In this document: in pieces, positions 8,526-15,805 of the stretch
Layout of the letters: every line of letters starts with the position of its first letter
How positions within the stretch are numbered: the stretch's first letter is position 1
NCBI RefSeq assembly: GCF_000233455.1
Contig: NZ_JH376420.1
Location: forward strand, 2,130,786 to 2,194,785
DNA: 64,000 bases
From: [Clostridium] citroniae WAL-17108
GTDB lineage: Bacteria; Bacillota; Clostridia; Lachnospirales; Lachnospiraceae
Reading direction: 5' to 3'
Notes under the pieces: generated by a model
Databases searched by the model: none
Told to the model about the DNA's origin: nothing
The model's input: only the letters and a program-made list of their open reading frames with translations
Made by a program: the position numbers and the translations under genes

Positions 8526-9506
8526 TTATTTTTTTAACAGTCTGATATCCCCACCGTACAGCGGGATCATCCTGTACCCGCTCATGATCCTGGATGTCAC
8601 CCTGTCCGTGTAGGAATCCCTTAAACGGGCCGGAGACAGATTGGTGGAAATAATCGTGGAGCGCTTCATGTTCATCCGCTCATTGATGCAGTAGAACAGC
8701 TGGGACGAGGTAAAGCTGTTGTTCAGCTCCGTACCCAGGTCATCGATGATCAGCAGGTCACAGTCCAGGATAAAGCGGTACATATCCCTCATATCCTCTG
8801 CATTTTCATAGTCAAACTTATTCCTGGAAAAAACCTCAAACAGGTCACTGGCGGTAAGGTAGACAACGGAATGGTACGTGTCCATCAGTTCCCTGGCAAT
8901 ACAGTTGGTGAGAAATGTCTTCCCCACCCCGGTGCTTCCTGTAAACAGAAGGTTCTCGTGCTGCTTGTCAAACTCCTTTACAAAATCCCGGCATTCCTTC
9001 ACCACCCGTCTCATGTAGACGGCATTGGTCATGCCGATCTGAGGAAGTATCTCCTTGTCATCATAGTATGCAAAGGACAGGGCTGAAAAATTCTCCCGCT
9101 CCAGAACATCCTCCAGATTGGACTGGTCATGGAGCAGCTTCATCTGGGCCTTGAGGAAACAGTGGCATTTCTTTCCGTCCACCAGGCCCGTGTCCCGGCA
9201 GTCAGGGCAGCGGTACTGTAGCTCCAGATAGTTGTCCGGATAACCTGCCGCCTTAATGATCAGGGCTTTCTGTTCCCGCAGATCCTGAAGATCCTCCCTC
9301 AGCTTGTCAAGAACGCCCGTCTCCCCCTCCAGCAGCTTCCTGGCGCAGGCCACGGAGCGGCCGGCGATCTCCGCCTCCAGTTCCCTGATCACAGGCAGCT
9401 TCCTGTAAATCTCCCGGCGGCGTTCCTCCAGCTGGTGGTGGTTCTCGATCTGCTGTCTTCCATATGCCCTCATGATTGCGTCATACTGGGAATTGCTAAG
9501 TGCCAT
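8526..9506 (-). CDS. dnaC: DnaC/DnaI-type replicative helicase loader
   Basis: A 326-residue AAA+ ATPase that loads the replicative helicase onto DNA. An N-terminal coiled region (1-85) would contact the helicase. A zinc-binding segment has Cys100, Cys103, Cys114 and Cys116 ('YRCPDC...KKCHCF'). The ATPase domain has the Walker A GSTGVGKT at 190-197 and the Walker B 'LLIIDDLG'. The ribosome site AAGGAGA precedes the ATG at 9506. It begins 15 bases after the dnaD stop codon, so the two primosome genes form an operon. The name dnaC is used in the E. coli sense (loader); the B. subtilis equivalent is dnaI. Confidence 0.9.
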   Translation of the reverse strand: MALSNSQYDAIMRAYGRQQIENHHQLEERRREIYRKLPVIRELEAEIAGRSVACARKLLEGETGVLDKLREDLQDLREQKALIIKAAGYPDNYLELQYRCPDCRDTGLVDGKKCHCFLKAQMKLLHDQSNLEDVLERENFSALSFAYYDDKEILPQIGMTNAVYMRRVVKECRDFVKEFDKQHENLLFTGSTGVGKTFLTNCIARELMDTYHSVVYLTASDLFEVFSRNKFDYENAEDMRDMYRFILDCDLLIIDDLGTELNNSFTSSQLFYCINERMNMKRSTIISTNLSPARLRDSYTDRVTSRIMSGYRMIPLYGGDIRLLKK

Positions 9507-9521
9507 TGTCTGTTCTCCTTA

Positions 9522-10973
9522 CTATTGCTGCTGGCCTACCCATTCCTTTACCTGCTTTAACATCAGGGCATCGTAGTCCGTGTCCCTCTGTTCAAAATTA
9601 TGGAACTGGTTGGGAGCTCCTTTTCTGGGACGGCTGCCCTGGGTGCTTACGCCTGTGTCATATTTCTGGAGGCGCTTGTCCCTGGCCTGGGCATTCTGCT
9701 CCTTGTCCGCCATGCGTTTGTGGTCCAGTTCCCTGATATCCCCCAGAACGCGGACTCCGGACTTCTTCCAGTCCGTGAGGATCTTATCCGCATACTGGAA
9801 GCTGGGGTTGTGGATCGCCGTGATGGTCCTGTCACAGGCCTCCAGCACGACCTCCCTGGTAAAGCCGTAATCCCTGAACCATTTATCCATTAGTTTCTGC
9901 TCCGGCGCGGCCGGCTTTCTGCTGTTGATTCCAAATGCCTTCATCACGGCAAAGGAATCCTTATTATAGGCGGATGAATAATCCTTGGCCTCCTGGGCCG
10001 TGCGGATCCCCTTTTCATGCCAGTTCCTGGCCACTGCCTCAATGTAACGCACTGAGGTATGGCCATTCTGTACACAGTATTCCACCAGGTACTCCAGCAA
10101 TTCGCTTCCCATCCCCAGATCCTCATACAGGTAAGCGAACACTTGGCAGTCCCTTGGTGTAAAGACCTTATTCATATACTTCTGGGCAATGTAGAGAAGC
10201 TGGGAAAATTCCTCGTCCTGGGAAAGGCGGTTTACCTGTTCCGCTGAATACACAGGCGTGTCCCCGGCTTCCCGGACCTCAATTGTAGGTTCGCCTGAGG
10301 CCTGTCCCGCAGGGTTCTGCGCCATGGCATTCCGTCCCATAAGGTTCTGCCCTGTGGGATTCTGCCCCATGGGATTCTGTCCAGTGGAGTTTTGTCCCGC
10401 GTCATTCTGTCCCACGGAGTTCTGTTTCATACCGCTCTGTGCCGCGCTGCTCTGTGCCATGCTGCTCTGTGCCATACTGCTCTGTACTATGCTGCTCTGT
10501 GCCATGCTGTTTTGTCCCGGGGGATTCTGTTCAGTGCAGCCCTGTCCCCGGCCATGTTGCTCACGGCCCACAGGATCATAGATCCCCTGTTCCCTTACAG
10601 CATATTCCCTTGCCCCCTGGTTCCTTAAAGGAGCTTCCCTTAAAGATCCATCCTTTAAACCGCGGTCACCGGCAGTCTGTCCGCTGGAGCGGGGCACTTC
10701 CCGGCACTCCGGGCAATCCCCCTGCCGCCCTTCCATGGCAGCCGTGATCACGCCCTGCTTTTCCCAGTATGAAAGCGCCCTCCGCACATCCGATTCCGTA
10801 TGGTTAAGGGCGTCAGCTATCTGTTCTATGGTAATCTCTTCATCCTGATGGCGCAGCACATAGAGATATACCTTCACATATTCCCCGTTGGCAGCCGCCA
10901 TATATTCATCAATAAACTTATGAGCCACCGCCGTGGACGGCACGCTCCATCTGTCCTTCAAATTCCCACCCAT
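9522..10973 (-). CDS. dnaD: DnaD-domain replication initiation protein with a repetitive linker
   Basis: A 483-residue primosomal protein. The N-terminal winged helix (about 10-80, 'ITIEQIADALNHTESDVRRALSYW') and the C-terminal DnaD-like domain (about 250-410, including 'LMDKWFRDYGFTREVVLEACD') are as in the family. Between them lies a long low-complexity linker of about 16 five-residue units of the type x-Q-N/S-x-x (about residues 148-227). ATG at 10973 is preferred over the GTG nine bases upstream because AAGGAG lies eight bases before it. It heads the dnaD-dnaC operon. The linker expansion is unusual; most DnaD proteins are about half this length. Confidence 0.88.
   Translation of the reverse strand: MGGNLKDRWSVPSTAVAHKFIDEYMAAANGEYVKVYLYVLRHQDEEITIEQIADALNHTESDVRRALSYWEKQGVITAAMEGRQGDCPECREVPRSSGQTAGDRGLKDGSLREAPLRNQGAREYAVREQGIYDPVGREQHGRGQGCTEQNPPGQNSMAQSSIVQSSMAQSSMAQSSAAQSGMKQNSVGQNDAGQNSTGQNPMGQNPTGQNLMGRNAMAQNPAGQASGEPTIEVREAGDTPVYSAEQVNRLSQDEEFSQLLYIAQKYMNKVFTPRDCQVFAYLYEDLGMGSELLEYLVEYCVQNGHTSVRYIEAVARNWHEKGIRTAQEAKDYSSAYNKDSFAVMKAFGINSRKPAAPEQKLMDKWFRDYGFTREVVLEACDRTITAIHNPSFQYADKILTDWKKSGVRVLGDIRELDHKRMADKEQNAQARDKRLQKYDTGVSTQGSRPRKGAPNQFHNFEQRDTDYDALMLKQVKEWVGQQQ
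10293..10532. repeat. 15-bp minisatellite inside dnaD
   Basis: About 16 imperfect tandem copies of a 15-base unit (plus-strand core TGTCCCATGGGGTTC-like, with 'TTCTGTCCC' and 'CTCTGTGCCATGCTG' variants). All are in frame and encode GQN-x-x or AQS-x-x pentapeptides. Copy-number change would lengthen or shorten the linker without frameshift. Confidence 0.85.
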
Positions 10974-11140
10974 GTTCACCACTCCTTACTGCTGTCCGGC
11001 TCATTCCCCCTGCCCGCCGATACCGGGCTCCATGGAAAAAAGCCTGTCAAATACAGTGACAATGCCAATCAGGCGGCATATTCATATAATAACACATCCA
11101 CTTACAAAAGAAAATAGGCGCACTTTTACACAATCCGACT

Positions 11141-11178
11141 TGTGGACATTGTGGATAATGTGGATAGATAGTGGACAT
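11141..11178. promoter_or_regulatory. DnaA-box cluster 1
   Basis: Four DnaA-box-like nonamers lie head to tail: TGTGGACAT (11141), TGTGGATAA (11150, perfect), TGTGGATAG (11159) and AGTGGACAT (11170). The first three are spaced exactly nine bases apart. The cluster is upstream of the dnaD-dnaC operon, in a 350-base gap (10974-11323) with no gene. Confidence 0.7.
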
Positions 11179-11237
11179 AATTGTTCTCAGGCATGTCCAA
11201 ATCCCCTTTTTTCCGTATAAATCCTGGAAATTCGGAA

Positions 11238-11265
11238 TTGATTGACATTTTTTTATGTTAATCAA
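11238..11265. repeat. AT-rich inverted repeat between DnaA-box clusters
   Basis: TTGATTGACAT, six T bases, then ATGTTAATCAA: an 11-bp inverted repeat with one mismatch. It lies in the AT-rich stretch between the two DnaA-box groups and could be a terminator for murC or an operator. A weaker box-like GAATCCACA follows at 11267. Confidence 0.55.
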
Positions 11266-11305
11266 AGAATCCACATAGCTTCTTTACATAAAATGTTGAA
11301 AACTA

Positions 11306-11323
11306 TGTGGATAATGTGGATAA
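11306..11323. promoter_or_regulatory. DnaA-box cluster 2 (two perfect boxes)
   Basis: Two adjoining perfect TGTGGATAA nonamers (11306-11314 and 11315-11323; consensus TTATCCACA on the other strand) directly abut the murC stop codon. They have the same orientation and nine-base period as cluster 1. Confidence 0.75.
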
Positions 11324-12709
11324 CTACTGCCCTAACAGCTTTTCCCCTACTTTTACAATGTCTCCGGCTCCCATAGTTATCAACAAATCACCGTTCATAC
11401 AATTTTCCAAAATAAATGTTTCTATCTCATCAAAAGACGGGATATAATGGACCTCTGTGCCCAGCTTTTTGATCCGGTCCGCGATATCCCTGGAGCTCAC
11501 TCCCAGGGTATCCGTCTCCCTGGCAGCATAGATATCCGCCAGGATCACCACATCCGCTGAGGAAAGGGTATCTGCAAACTGGTCTAAAAATGCCTTTGTC
11601 CTGGTATAGGTGTGGGGCTGGAACACACACCACAGCCTTTTGTGGGGATAATTCTTCGCAGCCGACAGCGTGGCCCTGATCTCCTGAGGATGATGTGCAT
11701 AGTCATCAATGATGGTGACTCCGCCCACCTCACCTTTTTTCTCAAACCTTCTGTCCGTGCCCGTAAACTTTTTAAGGCCGGACATAACCGCATCAAATCC
11801 CACTCCCAGTTCCATGGCAACGGCAATGGCTGCAAGGGAATTATATACATTGTGTTCACCGGTCACTCCCAGTGTAATGCGATTAACGATCTCTCCCTGC
11901 ACCACCAGGTCATAGGATGGCCTTGCGTATTCGTCATAGGATATATTCTGTGCCGTATAGGTGCTGGCAGCGTCCTTTCCAAAAGTCACCACCCGGCACT
12001 TTAAGTCCTTTGTTATCTCATCCACCGCCTCAATACCGCTGTTCACCACCAGAAGTCCGGCAGCCGGCAGCTTCTCAGCAAAGAGCCGGAAGGAATGGCG
12101 TATGTCCTGGATATCCTTAAAGAAGTCCAGGTGGTCTTCCTCAATATTCAGTATGACCTCCATGGTTGGGAAAAAGGACAGGAAACTGTTGGTATACTCA
12201 CACGCCTCTGTCACAAAAAGCTCCGGCCCGCCCACCCGGATATTGCCTCCGATATCCTGAAGGATACCACCCACGGAAATGGTGGGATCCATGTCGCCTG
12301 CCAGCAGTATATCCGTGATCATGGATGTGGTGGTGGTCTTTCCATGGGTTCCGGACACAGCCACCGCCTGCTTATAGTTGCGCATCATCTCCCCCAGGAG
12401 TTCAGCCCTGGAAAGCATGGGAATCCCCTTTTCCTTTACCGCCATGAACTCAGGATTATCCTCATGGATGGCCGCCGTATACACCACCACATCAATCCCC
12501 GGCTCCTTCTCAATATTGGCAGCCCTCTGGCCGTAATACACCCTTGCCCCTCTATCCGTAAGGCGGTCTGTAAGCTCTGTCTCATGGGAATCAGAGCCAG
12601 TGACCGTAAACCCTTCTTCCAGAAGGATCTCGGCCAGGCCGCTCATGCTGATGCCTCCGATTCCTATAAAATGAACATGTTCTGGTTTGCTAAAATCTAT
12701 CTGATACAT
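11324..12709 (-). CDS. murC: UDP-N-acetylmuramate--L-alanine ligase
   Basis: A 461-residue cytoplasmic Mur ligase that adds L-Ala to UDP-MurNAc, the first amino acid of the peptidoglycan stem. The nucleotide-sugar-binding GIGGI is at 16-20 and the ATP loop GTHGKTTTTS at 120-129, followed by the Mur central and C-terminal domains ('DDYAHHPQEIRATLSAAK', 'FQPHTYTRTKAFLDQF'). The start at 12709 fits a GGAAGG ribosome site about ten bases upstream and gives the usual length. It is monocistronic by appearance, with its own -10 box upstream and the DnaA-box region downstream. Confidence 0.97.
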   Translation of the reverse strand: MYQIDFSKPEHVHFIGIGGISMSGLAEILLEEGFTVTGSDSHETELTDRLTDRGARVYYGQRAANIEKEPGIDVVVYTAAIHEDNPEFMAVKEKGIPMLSRAELLGEMMRNYKQAVAVSGTHGKTTTTSMITDILLAGDMDPTISVGGILQDIGGNIRVGGPELFVTEACEYTNSFLSFFPTMEVILNIEEDHLDFFKDIQDIRHSFRLFAEKLPAAGLLVVNSGIEAVDEITKDLKCRVVTFGKDAASTYTAQNISYDEYARPSYDLVVQGEIVNRITLGVTGEHNVYNSLAAIAVAMELGVGFDAVMSGLKKFTGTDRRFEKKGEVGGVTIIDDYAHHPQEIRATLSAAKNYPHKRLWCVFQPHTYTRTKAFLDQFADTLSSADVVILADIYAARETDTLGVSSRDIADRIKKLGTEVHYIPSFDEIETFILENCMNGDLLITMGAGDIVKVGEKLLGQ

Positions 12710-12778
12710 AATAAATTGTCCTTCCCTGTGCCTTCCCGGCTGTCTTAAGCGCTGTCTGCACAAAAATATCTCTTCCTT

Positions 12779-12784
12779 ATTATA
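12779..12784 (-). promoter_or_regulatory. Predicted -10 box of the murC promoter
   Basis: A perfect TATAAT on the minus strand, about 70 bases before the murC ATG. The -35 region is weak (ATAGCA at the right distance), so the promoter is tentative. Confidence 0.45.
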
Positions 12785-12813
12785 TCAAAAAAAAGCTGAA
12801 ATGCTATAAGAAA

Positions 12814-12849
12814 AATGGAGAATTACCGGTTCCACGGCAATTCTCCATT
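12814..12849 (-). terminator. Rho-independent terminator of queT
   Basis: A 15-bp stem with one mismatch (AATGGAGAATTaCCG / CGGcAATTCTCCATT) and a six-base loop, followed in the minus-strand direction by a run of five U. It lies about 40 bases beyond the queT stop codon. Confidence 0.85.
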
Positions 12850-12886
12850 ATGGACTTTATTAAAATATATGGTGCGCAGGCAGCAT

Positions 12887-13384
12887 TTATGCTGTCCTAT
12901 GTCTAAAAACCAGGTCTTTATACCTGACCAGGGTGATGAGCAGGGCATTGCCAAGGACTCCGATTGCAAGGATCTCGCCGATCCCAACCGTTCCCATGGC
13001 CACAAGGATCAGGTCCTCTGAACCATAGGCATACCTGAGAACCCATGGAATGATAATGGTATTGGCCAAAATAGGCGGAATACACACAAACCACCTGTGC
13101 CTCCTCACATACCATGATCCTGCTGCTCCAATGAGTGTGGCCAGGCTTCCGAATACCACGTCCAGCGGCATGGCGCCGCAGAGCAGGTTGGAAAGCAGGC
13201 ACCCCACAAACAGTCCCGGCACGGCAGCCGGCGTAAAGAACGGCAGTATGCACAATGCCTCCGCGATCCTGAACTGGACCGGGCCAAAGCTGATGGGCGC
13301 GAACACCATAGTGAGCACCACATAGATGGCTGCAATCATGGCCCCCTGGACCAGCATGTACAGCTTGGTGTTGTTTTCTCTCAT
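12887..13384 (-). CDS. queT: QueT-family ECF transporter substrate-binding subunit (queuosine precursor)
   Basis: A 165-residue membrane protein with about five or six hydrophobic helices and the QueT-family segments 'VLTMVFAPISFGPVQFRIAEAL' and 'LPFFTPAAVPGLFVGCLLSN'. QueT is the S component that captures a queuosine precursor (preQ1 or queuine) for the shared ECF energy module, which is encoded elsewhere. The assignment is reinforced by a preQ1-I-type riboswitch in the 5' leader and by AAAGGAGA before the ATG at 13384. It is a single-gene transcript with its own promoter and terminator. Confidence 0.92.
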   Translation of the reverse strand: MRENNTKLYMLVQGAMIAAIYVVLTMVFAPISFGPVQFRIAEALCILPFFTPAAVPGLFVGCLLSNLLCGAMPLDVVFGSLATLIGAAGSWYVRRHRWFVCIPPILANTIIIPWVLRYAYGSEDLILVAMGTVGIGEILAIGVLGNALLITLVRYKDLVFRHRTA

Positions 13385-13394
13385 ATTCTGTTGT

Positions 13395-13437
13395 CTCCTT
13401 TAGTTTTGTTTTAGGTGTGGAAGGTCTCGAACACACC
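13395..13437 (-). ncRNA. preQ1-I riboswitch controlling queT
   Basis: Read on the minus strand: stem GGTGTG (13437-13432), loop TTCGAGACCTTC, closing CACACC (13419-13414), then an A-rich tail TAAAACAAAACTAAAGGAGA that runs into the ribosome site. A small hairpin with the UUCG..ACC loop, followed by an AACAAAACUA-type tail that pairs back and covers the Shine-Dalgarno, is the class I preQ1 aptamer architecture. Translation would fall when preQ1 is plentiful. The gene downstream is a queuosine-precursor transporter, which fits. Confidence 0.85.
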
Positions 13438-13507
13438 GGTCTGTGATTGCAGATCGTCCCTGAAATGCTGATAGGCGCCGGGAATCTGCGACCTTATTGC
13501 AGGGGAT

Positions 13508-13536
13508 AGTTTAGCATATTTTTAGAGAAAACGCAA
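13508..13536 (-). promoter_or_regulatory. Predicted promoter of queT
   Basis: Minus-strand TTGCGT (13531-13536), a 17-base spacer and TAAACT (13508-13513). The start would be near 13501, giving a leader with a further GCAGAT/ATCTGC inverted repeat (13449-13489) before the riboswitch. Confidence 0.55.
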
Positions 13537-13640
13537 GCCGTACCACATTTTTACCCCATTAAGCATTTTTATCCTCATTTTTATCAAATATCATCAAATA
13601 TCTGCCCAAGTATTTTCTCAAATATTCTCTCCTGGAAAAA

Positions 13641-13660
13641 GGGGCCGGTTTCCCGGCCCC
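13641..13660 (-). terminator. Strong GC-rich terminator
   Basis: GGGGCCGG and CCGGCCCC with a four-base loop, followed on the minus strand by five U. It would end a transcript coming from higher coordinates, which includes the small candidate gene at 13701-13892. Confidence 0.8.
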
Positions 13661-13700
13661 TAAAATGCGTTCGCCATCATTCATCTCCCAGCCCTGGTTG

Positions 13701-13892
13701 TCAGGAGTATATGGGGGAAATATTCAGATGCCGCCAATGAAAGATCCCTTGACTGTCCATTCCATTCATTTGGTTGATTGAATAAAATATTCCTTCCTGT
13801 TCCCCATTCATATCTGTAAATGAGTAATGGGACGCACTATTGGTCAATCCATTCTGGTTTAACAGGGAATATTCCCTTTTGTTATAATCCAC
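13701..13892 (-). CDS. Candidate small protein, 63 residues, unrecognised
   Basis: A GTG-initiated frame with a GAGAGG ribosome-like site six bases upstream and a strong minus-strand terminator 40 bases downstream. The peptide has no membrane segment. It contains two related blocks, 'DMNGEQEGIFY' and 'QMNGMDSQGIFHW', spaced about 14 residues apart, which suggests an internal duplication. No family is recognised and the promoter is unclear. It could be a real small gene, a decayed fragment or chance. The surrounding gap 13537-14087 holds nothing else that I can support apart from the two terminators. Confidence 0.3.
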   Translation of the reverse strand: MDYNKREYSLLNQNGLTNSASHYSFTDMNGEQEGIFYSINQMNGMDSQGIFHWRHLNISPIYS

Positions 13893-14001
13893 AGTGTACC
13901 TCTCTTTCAGCTATTCACATGTTTAAGCCTATGATGTCCATTTTCCTGCCCTGTGATGCATTGAAAACCAAAACACGGTACACGTATCTTATTATCCTGA
14001 C

Positions 14002-14043
14002 AAAAAACAGAGCGTACTAAAACCATAAGTTCTGGCGCGCTCT
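14002..14043 (-). terminator. Terminator after the SpoU methyltransferase gene
   Basis: AGAGCG and CGCTCT pair at the base of a longer imperfect hairpin, followed on the minus strand by six U. It lies about 45 bases after the methyltransferase stop codon and closes the run of genes that starts with the sugar importer. Confidence 0.75.
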
Positions 14044-14087
14044 AATAAAAAAATTCTTATCCTATAGACTCCCTCCATCCCCGCCCG

Positions 14088-14912
14088 TCACCTACGTCCC
14101 AGCTGCCAAAATGCAACCGCGCTTGCCGCCGCCACATTTAAGGAATCCACACCATGGGACATGGGGATACGGACCGTGTAATCGCAGTCGGCAATGGTAC
14201 CCGCCGACAGTCCGTCCCCTTCTGTCCCCAGAATAATGGCCAGCTTTTCCTCCCGCATCAACTTCGTATCATCAATGGTGACGGAATCATCCTTTAATGC
14301 CATTGCGGCAGTTTTAAATCCCAGTTCATGTAACCGGCGGACCCCCTGCCCCGGCCAGGAATACCCGCTGTCCAGAAACGTCCATGGGATCTGGAACACG
14401 GTCCCCATACTCACCCTGATAGCGCGGCGGTACAAAGGGTTGCTGCATGCGGATGTGAGCAGGATCCCATCCATATTCAGTGCCGCGGCCGAACGGAATA
14501 TAGCCCCCACATTGGTGGGGTTCATAACATTTTCCAGCACCGCGATCCGGCGTGCCCCGGCGCAGACCTCCTCAAGCTTTGGCAGAGGCGGGCGATGCAT
14601 TGCGCACAGCATTCCCCGGGTCAGATGAAAGCCGGTAAGCTGTGTCAATACATCAAACTCCGCCGCGTACACAGGAATCTCACCGCAACGCCTGATGATC
14701 TTTTGGGCCTGGCTCTCCACGTGTTTCATCTCCATCAGCATGGAAATGGGAACGCAGCCCGCGTCCAGGGCGCGTTCTATGACCTTGGGGCTTTCCGCAA
14801 TAAAGATCCCCTTGTCCGGCTCGTGCCGGTTTAAAAGCTGCCCTTCTGTAAGCCGGGCATAAATGTCAAGCTCCGGGGCGGCAAAATCCGTTATCTCGAT
14901 TATATTTGGCAT
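14088..14912 (-). CDS. SpoU/TrmH-family RNA 2'-O-methyltransferase
   Basis: A 274-residue SPOUT-fold enzyme that methylates ribose 2'-OH in rRNA or tRNA using S-adenosylmethionine. The N-terminal substrate-binding part (about 1-110) precedes the knotted domain with the three family motifs: 'LENVMNPTNVGAIFRSAAALN' (motif 1), 'AIILGTEGDGLS' (motif 2) and 'VRIPMSHGVDSLNVAAASAVA' (motif 3). Start ATG 14912 follows AGGAG by seven bases. Its position 41 bases after the TIM-barrel gene puts it at the tail of the pectin locus, though its function is probably unrelated. The target nucleotide cannot be read from sequence. Confidence 0.9.
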   Translation of the reverse strand: MPNIIEITDFAAPELDIYARLTEGQLLNRHEPDKGIFIAESPKVIERALDAGCVPISMLMEMKHVESQAQKIIRRCGEIPVYAAEFDVLTQLTGFHLTRGMLCAMHRPPLPKLEEVCAGARRIAVLENVMNPTNVGAIFRSAAALNMDGILLTSACSNPLYRRAIRVSMGTVFQIPWTFLDSGYSWPGQGVRRLHELGFKTAAMALKDDSVTIDDTKLMREEKLAIILGTEGDGLSAGTIADCDYTVRIPMSHGVDSLNVAAASAVAFWQLGRR

Positions 14913-14953
14913 ATGTAAACTCCTGCTTTTGTAACCGGCTTTGTTCTCCCGAA

Positions 14954-15805
14954 TCAGATGTTGCCATATATTCTTTGAAGAAATTCCACGTCTTTCCAAA
15001 ACCGTTCCCTGCTGGAATTCTCCAGCAGCATGGTAATATGCGGCTTCATCTCTTTCACCCGTTCCATTAACGGCGGATAACAGAACAGGCCTTCTCCCAC
15101 ATGGCGGAACAGCTGATCTTCCCCATCAAATACAAAATCTTTTACATGAAGAACACTGATCCTGTCACCATAATATGAGAACGCCCTGTCAATGACCTGC
15201 TTTTGCTGTTCGGGCCTCACCTGATCCGGATGGATCAGGTTCACTGCGTCCAGGATCACCTCCACATTGGGAGAATCTATATCTTCCAGAAAGCGCTTCA
15301 TCCTGGCCGGGCTGTAAAGGGTGTGGTTAAACACGCCCTCCACTCCCACTATAACTCCCAGCTTTTCAGCTGCAGAAACAATCTCCTTCATACTTTTTAA
15401 AAGAAGCCGGTATGCATCCTCTGTATAAGTTTCACCAGTGACATTAAAATCCGGGTCCAGGCGCCCGGTCTCCGTCCCAACCATATCGGCGCCCAGAATA
15501 CGGGCATATTTCAAATGCTCGATAAAGCGCGCCACTTCCGCTTTCCGCCGGGCCTCAATGGGATTCACAGGATTAATGTAGCACCCCAGTACAGCCACAT
15601 GCAGATGGTTCCTTTCCAGTTCCGAGGCAATATAGCGGGCAAACCCAGGGCTATAATGTCCTGTGGTAAAATCGTAATTGCTCACCGACTTTGAAAAAGC
15701 CAGCTGGATCTGATGTATGTGATTGTCCCTAACTTCTTCAAACACCCTTTCCATCTCCATTTTAGGGCATAGATCATGGCATCTCATGCCTATGTTCAGT
15801 TTCAT
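14954..15805 (-). CDS. Sugar phosphate isomerase/epimerase-like TIM barrel
   Basis: A 283-residue protein of the xylose-isomerase-like TIM-barrel superfamily, which contains sugar epimerases, isomerases and endonuclease IV. Metal-ligand-type residues are visible in 'VGVEGVFNH', 'VILDAVNLIHP', 'ISVLHVKDF' and 'TMLLENSSRERF'. The start ATG at 15805 lies inside the end of the LacI gene (32-base overlap), implying translational coupling. The preferred start has a GGTGGGAG stretch before it. In this locus it probably converts a sugar released from pectin, such as an L-rhamnose or uronate derivative. The substrate is inferred only from context. Confidence 0.75.
   Translation of the reverse strand: MKLNIGMRCHDLCPKMEMERVFEEVRDNHIHQIQLAFSKSVSNYDFTTGHYSPGFARYIASELERNHLHVAVLGCYINPVNPIEARRKAEVARFIEHLKYARILGADMVGTETGRLDPDFNVTGETYTEDAYRLLLKSMKEIVSAAEKLGVIVGVEGVFNHTLYSPARMKRFLEDIDSPNVEVILDAVNLIHPDQVRPEQQKQVIDRAFSYYGDRISVLHVKDFVFDGEDQLFRHVGEGLFCYPPLMERVKEMKPHITMLLENSSRERFWKDVEFLQRIYGNI

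Noticed and set aside
10258..10628. Plus-strand Cys/Leu-rich frames opposite the dnaD repeat
   Set aside because: They are antisense shadows of the 15-bp repeat. There is no ribosome site, and the composition is a by-product of the repeat.
11141..11323. Chromosomal origin of replication
   Set aside because: DnaA boxes and AT-rich DNA are present, but dnaA, dnaN, rnpA and rpmH are not next to it. Regulation of dnaD-dnaC or DnaA titration is the more modest reading.
13421..13440. GGTCTCGAACACACC resembles a tRNA T-arm
   Set aside because: No acceptor stem, anticodon arm or CCA context surrounds it. The same bases fit the stem and loop of the preQ1 riboswitch on the other strand.
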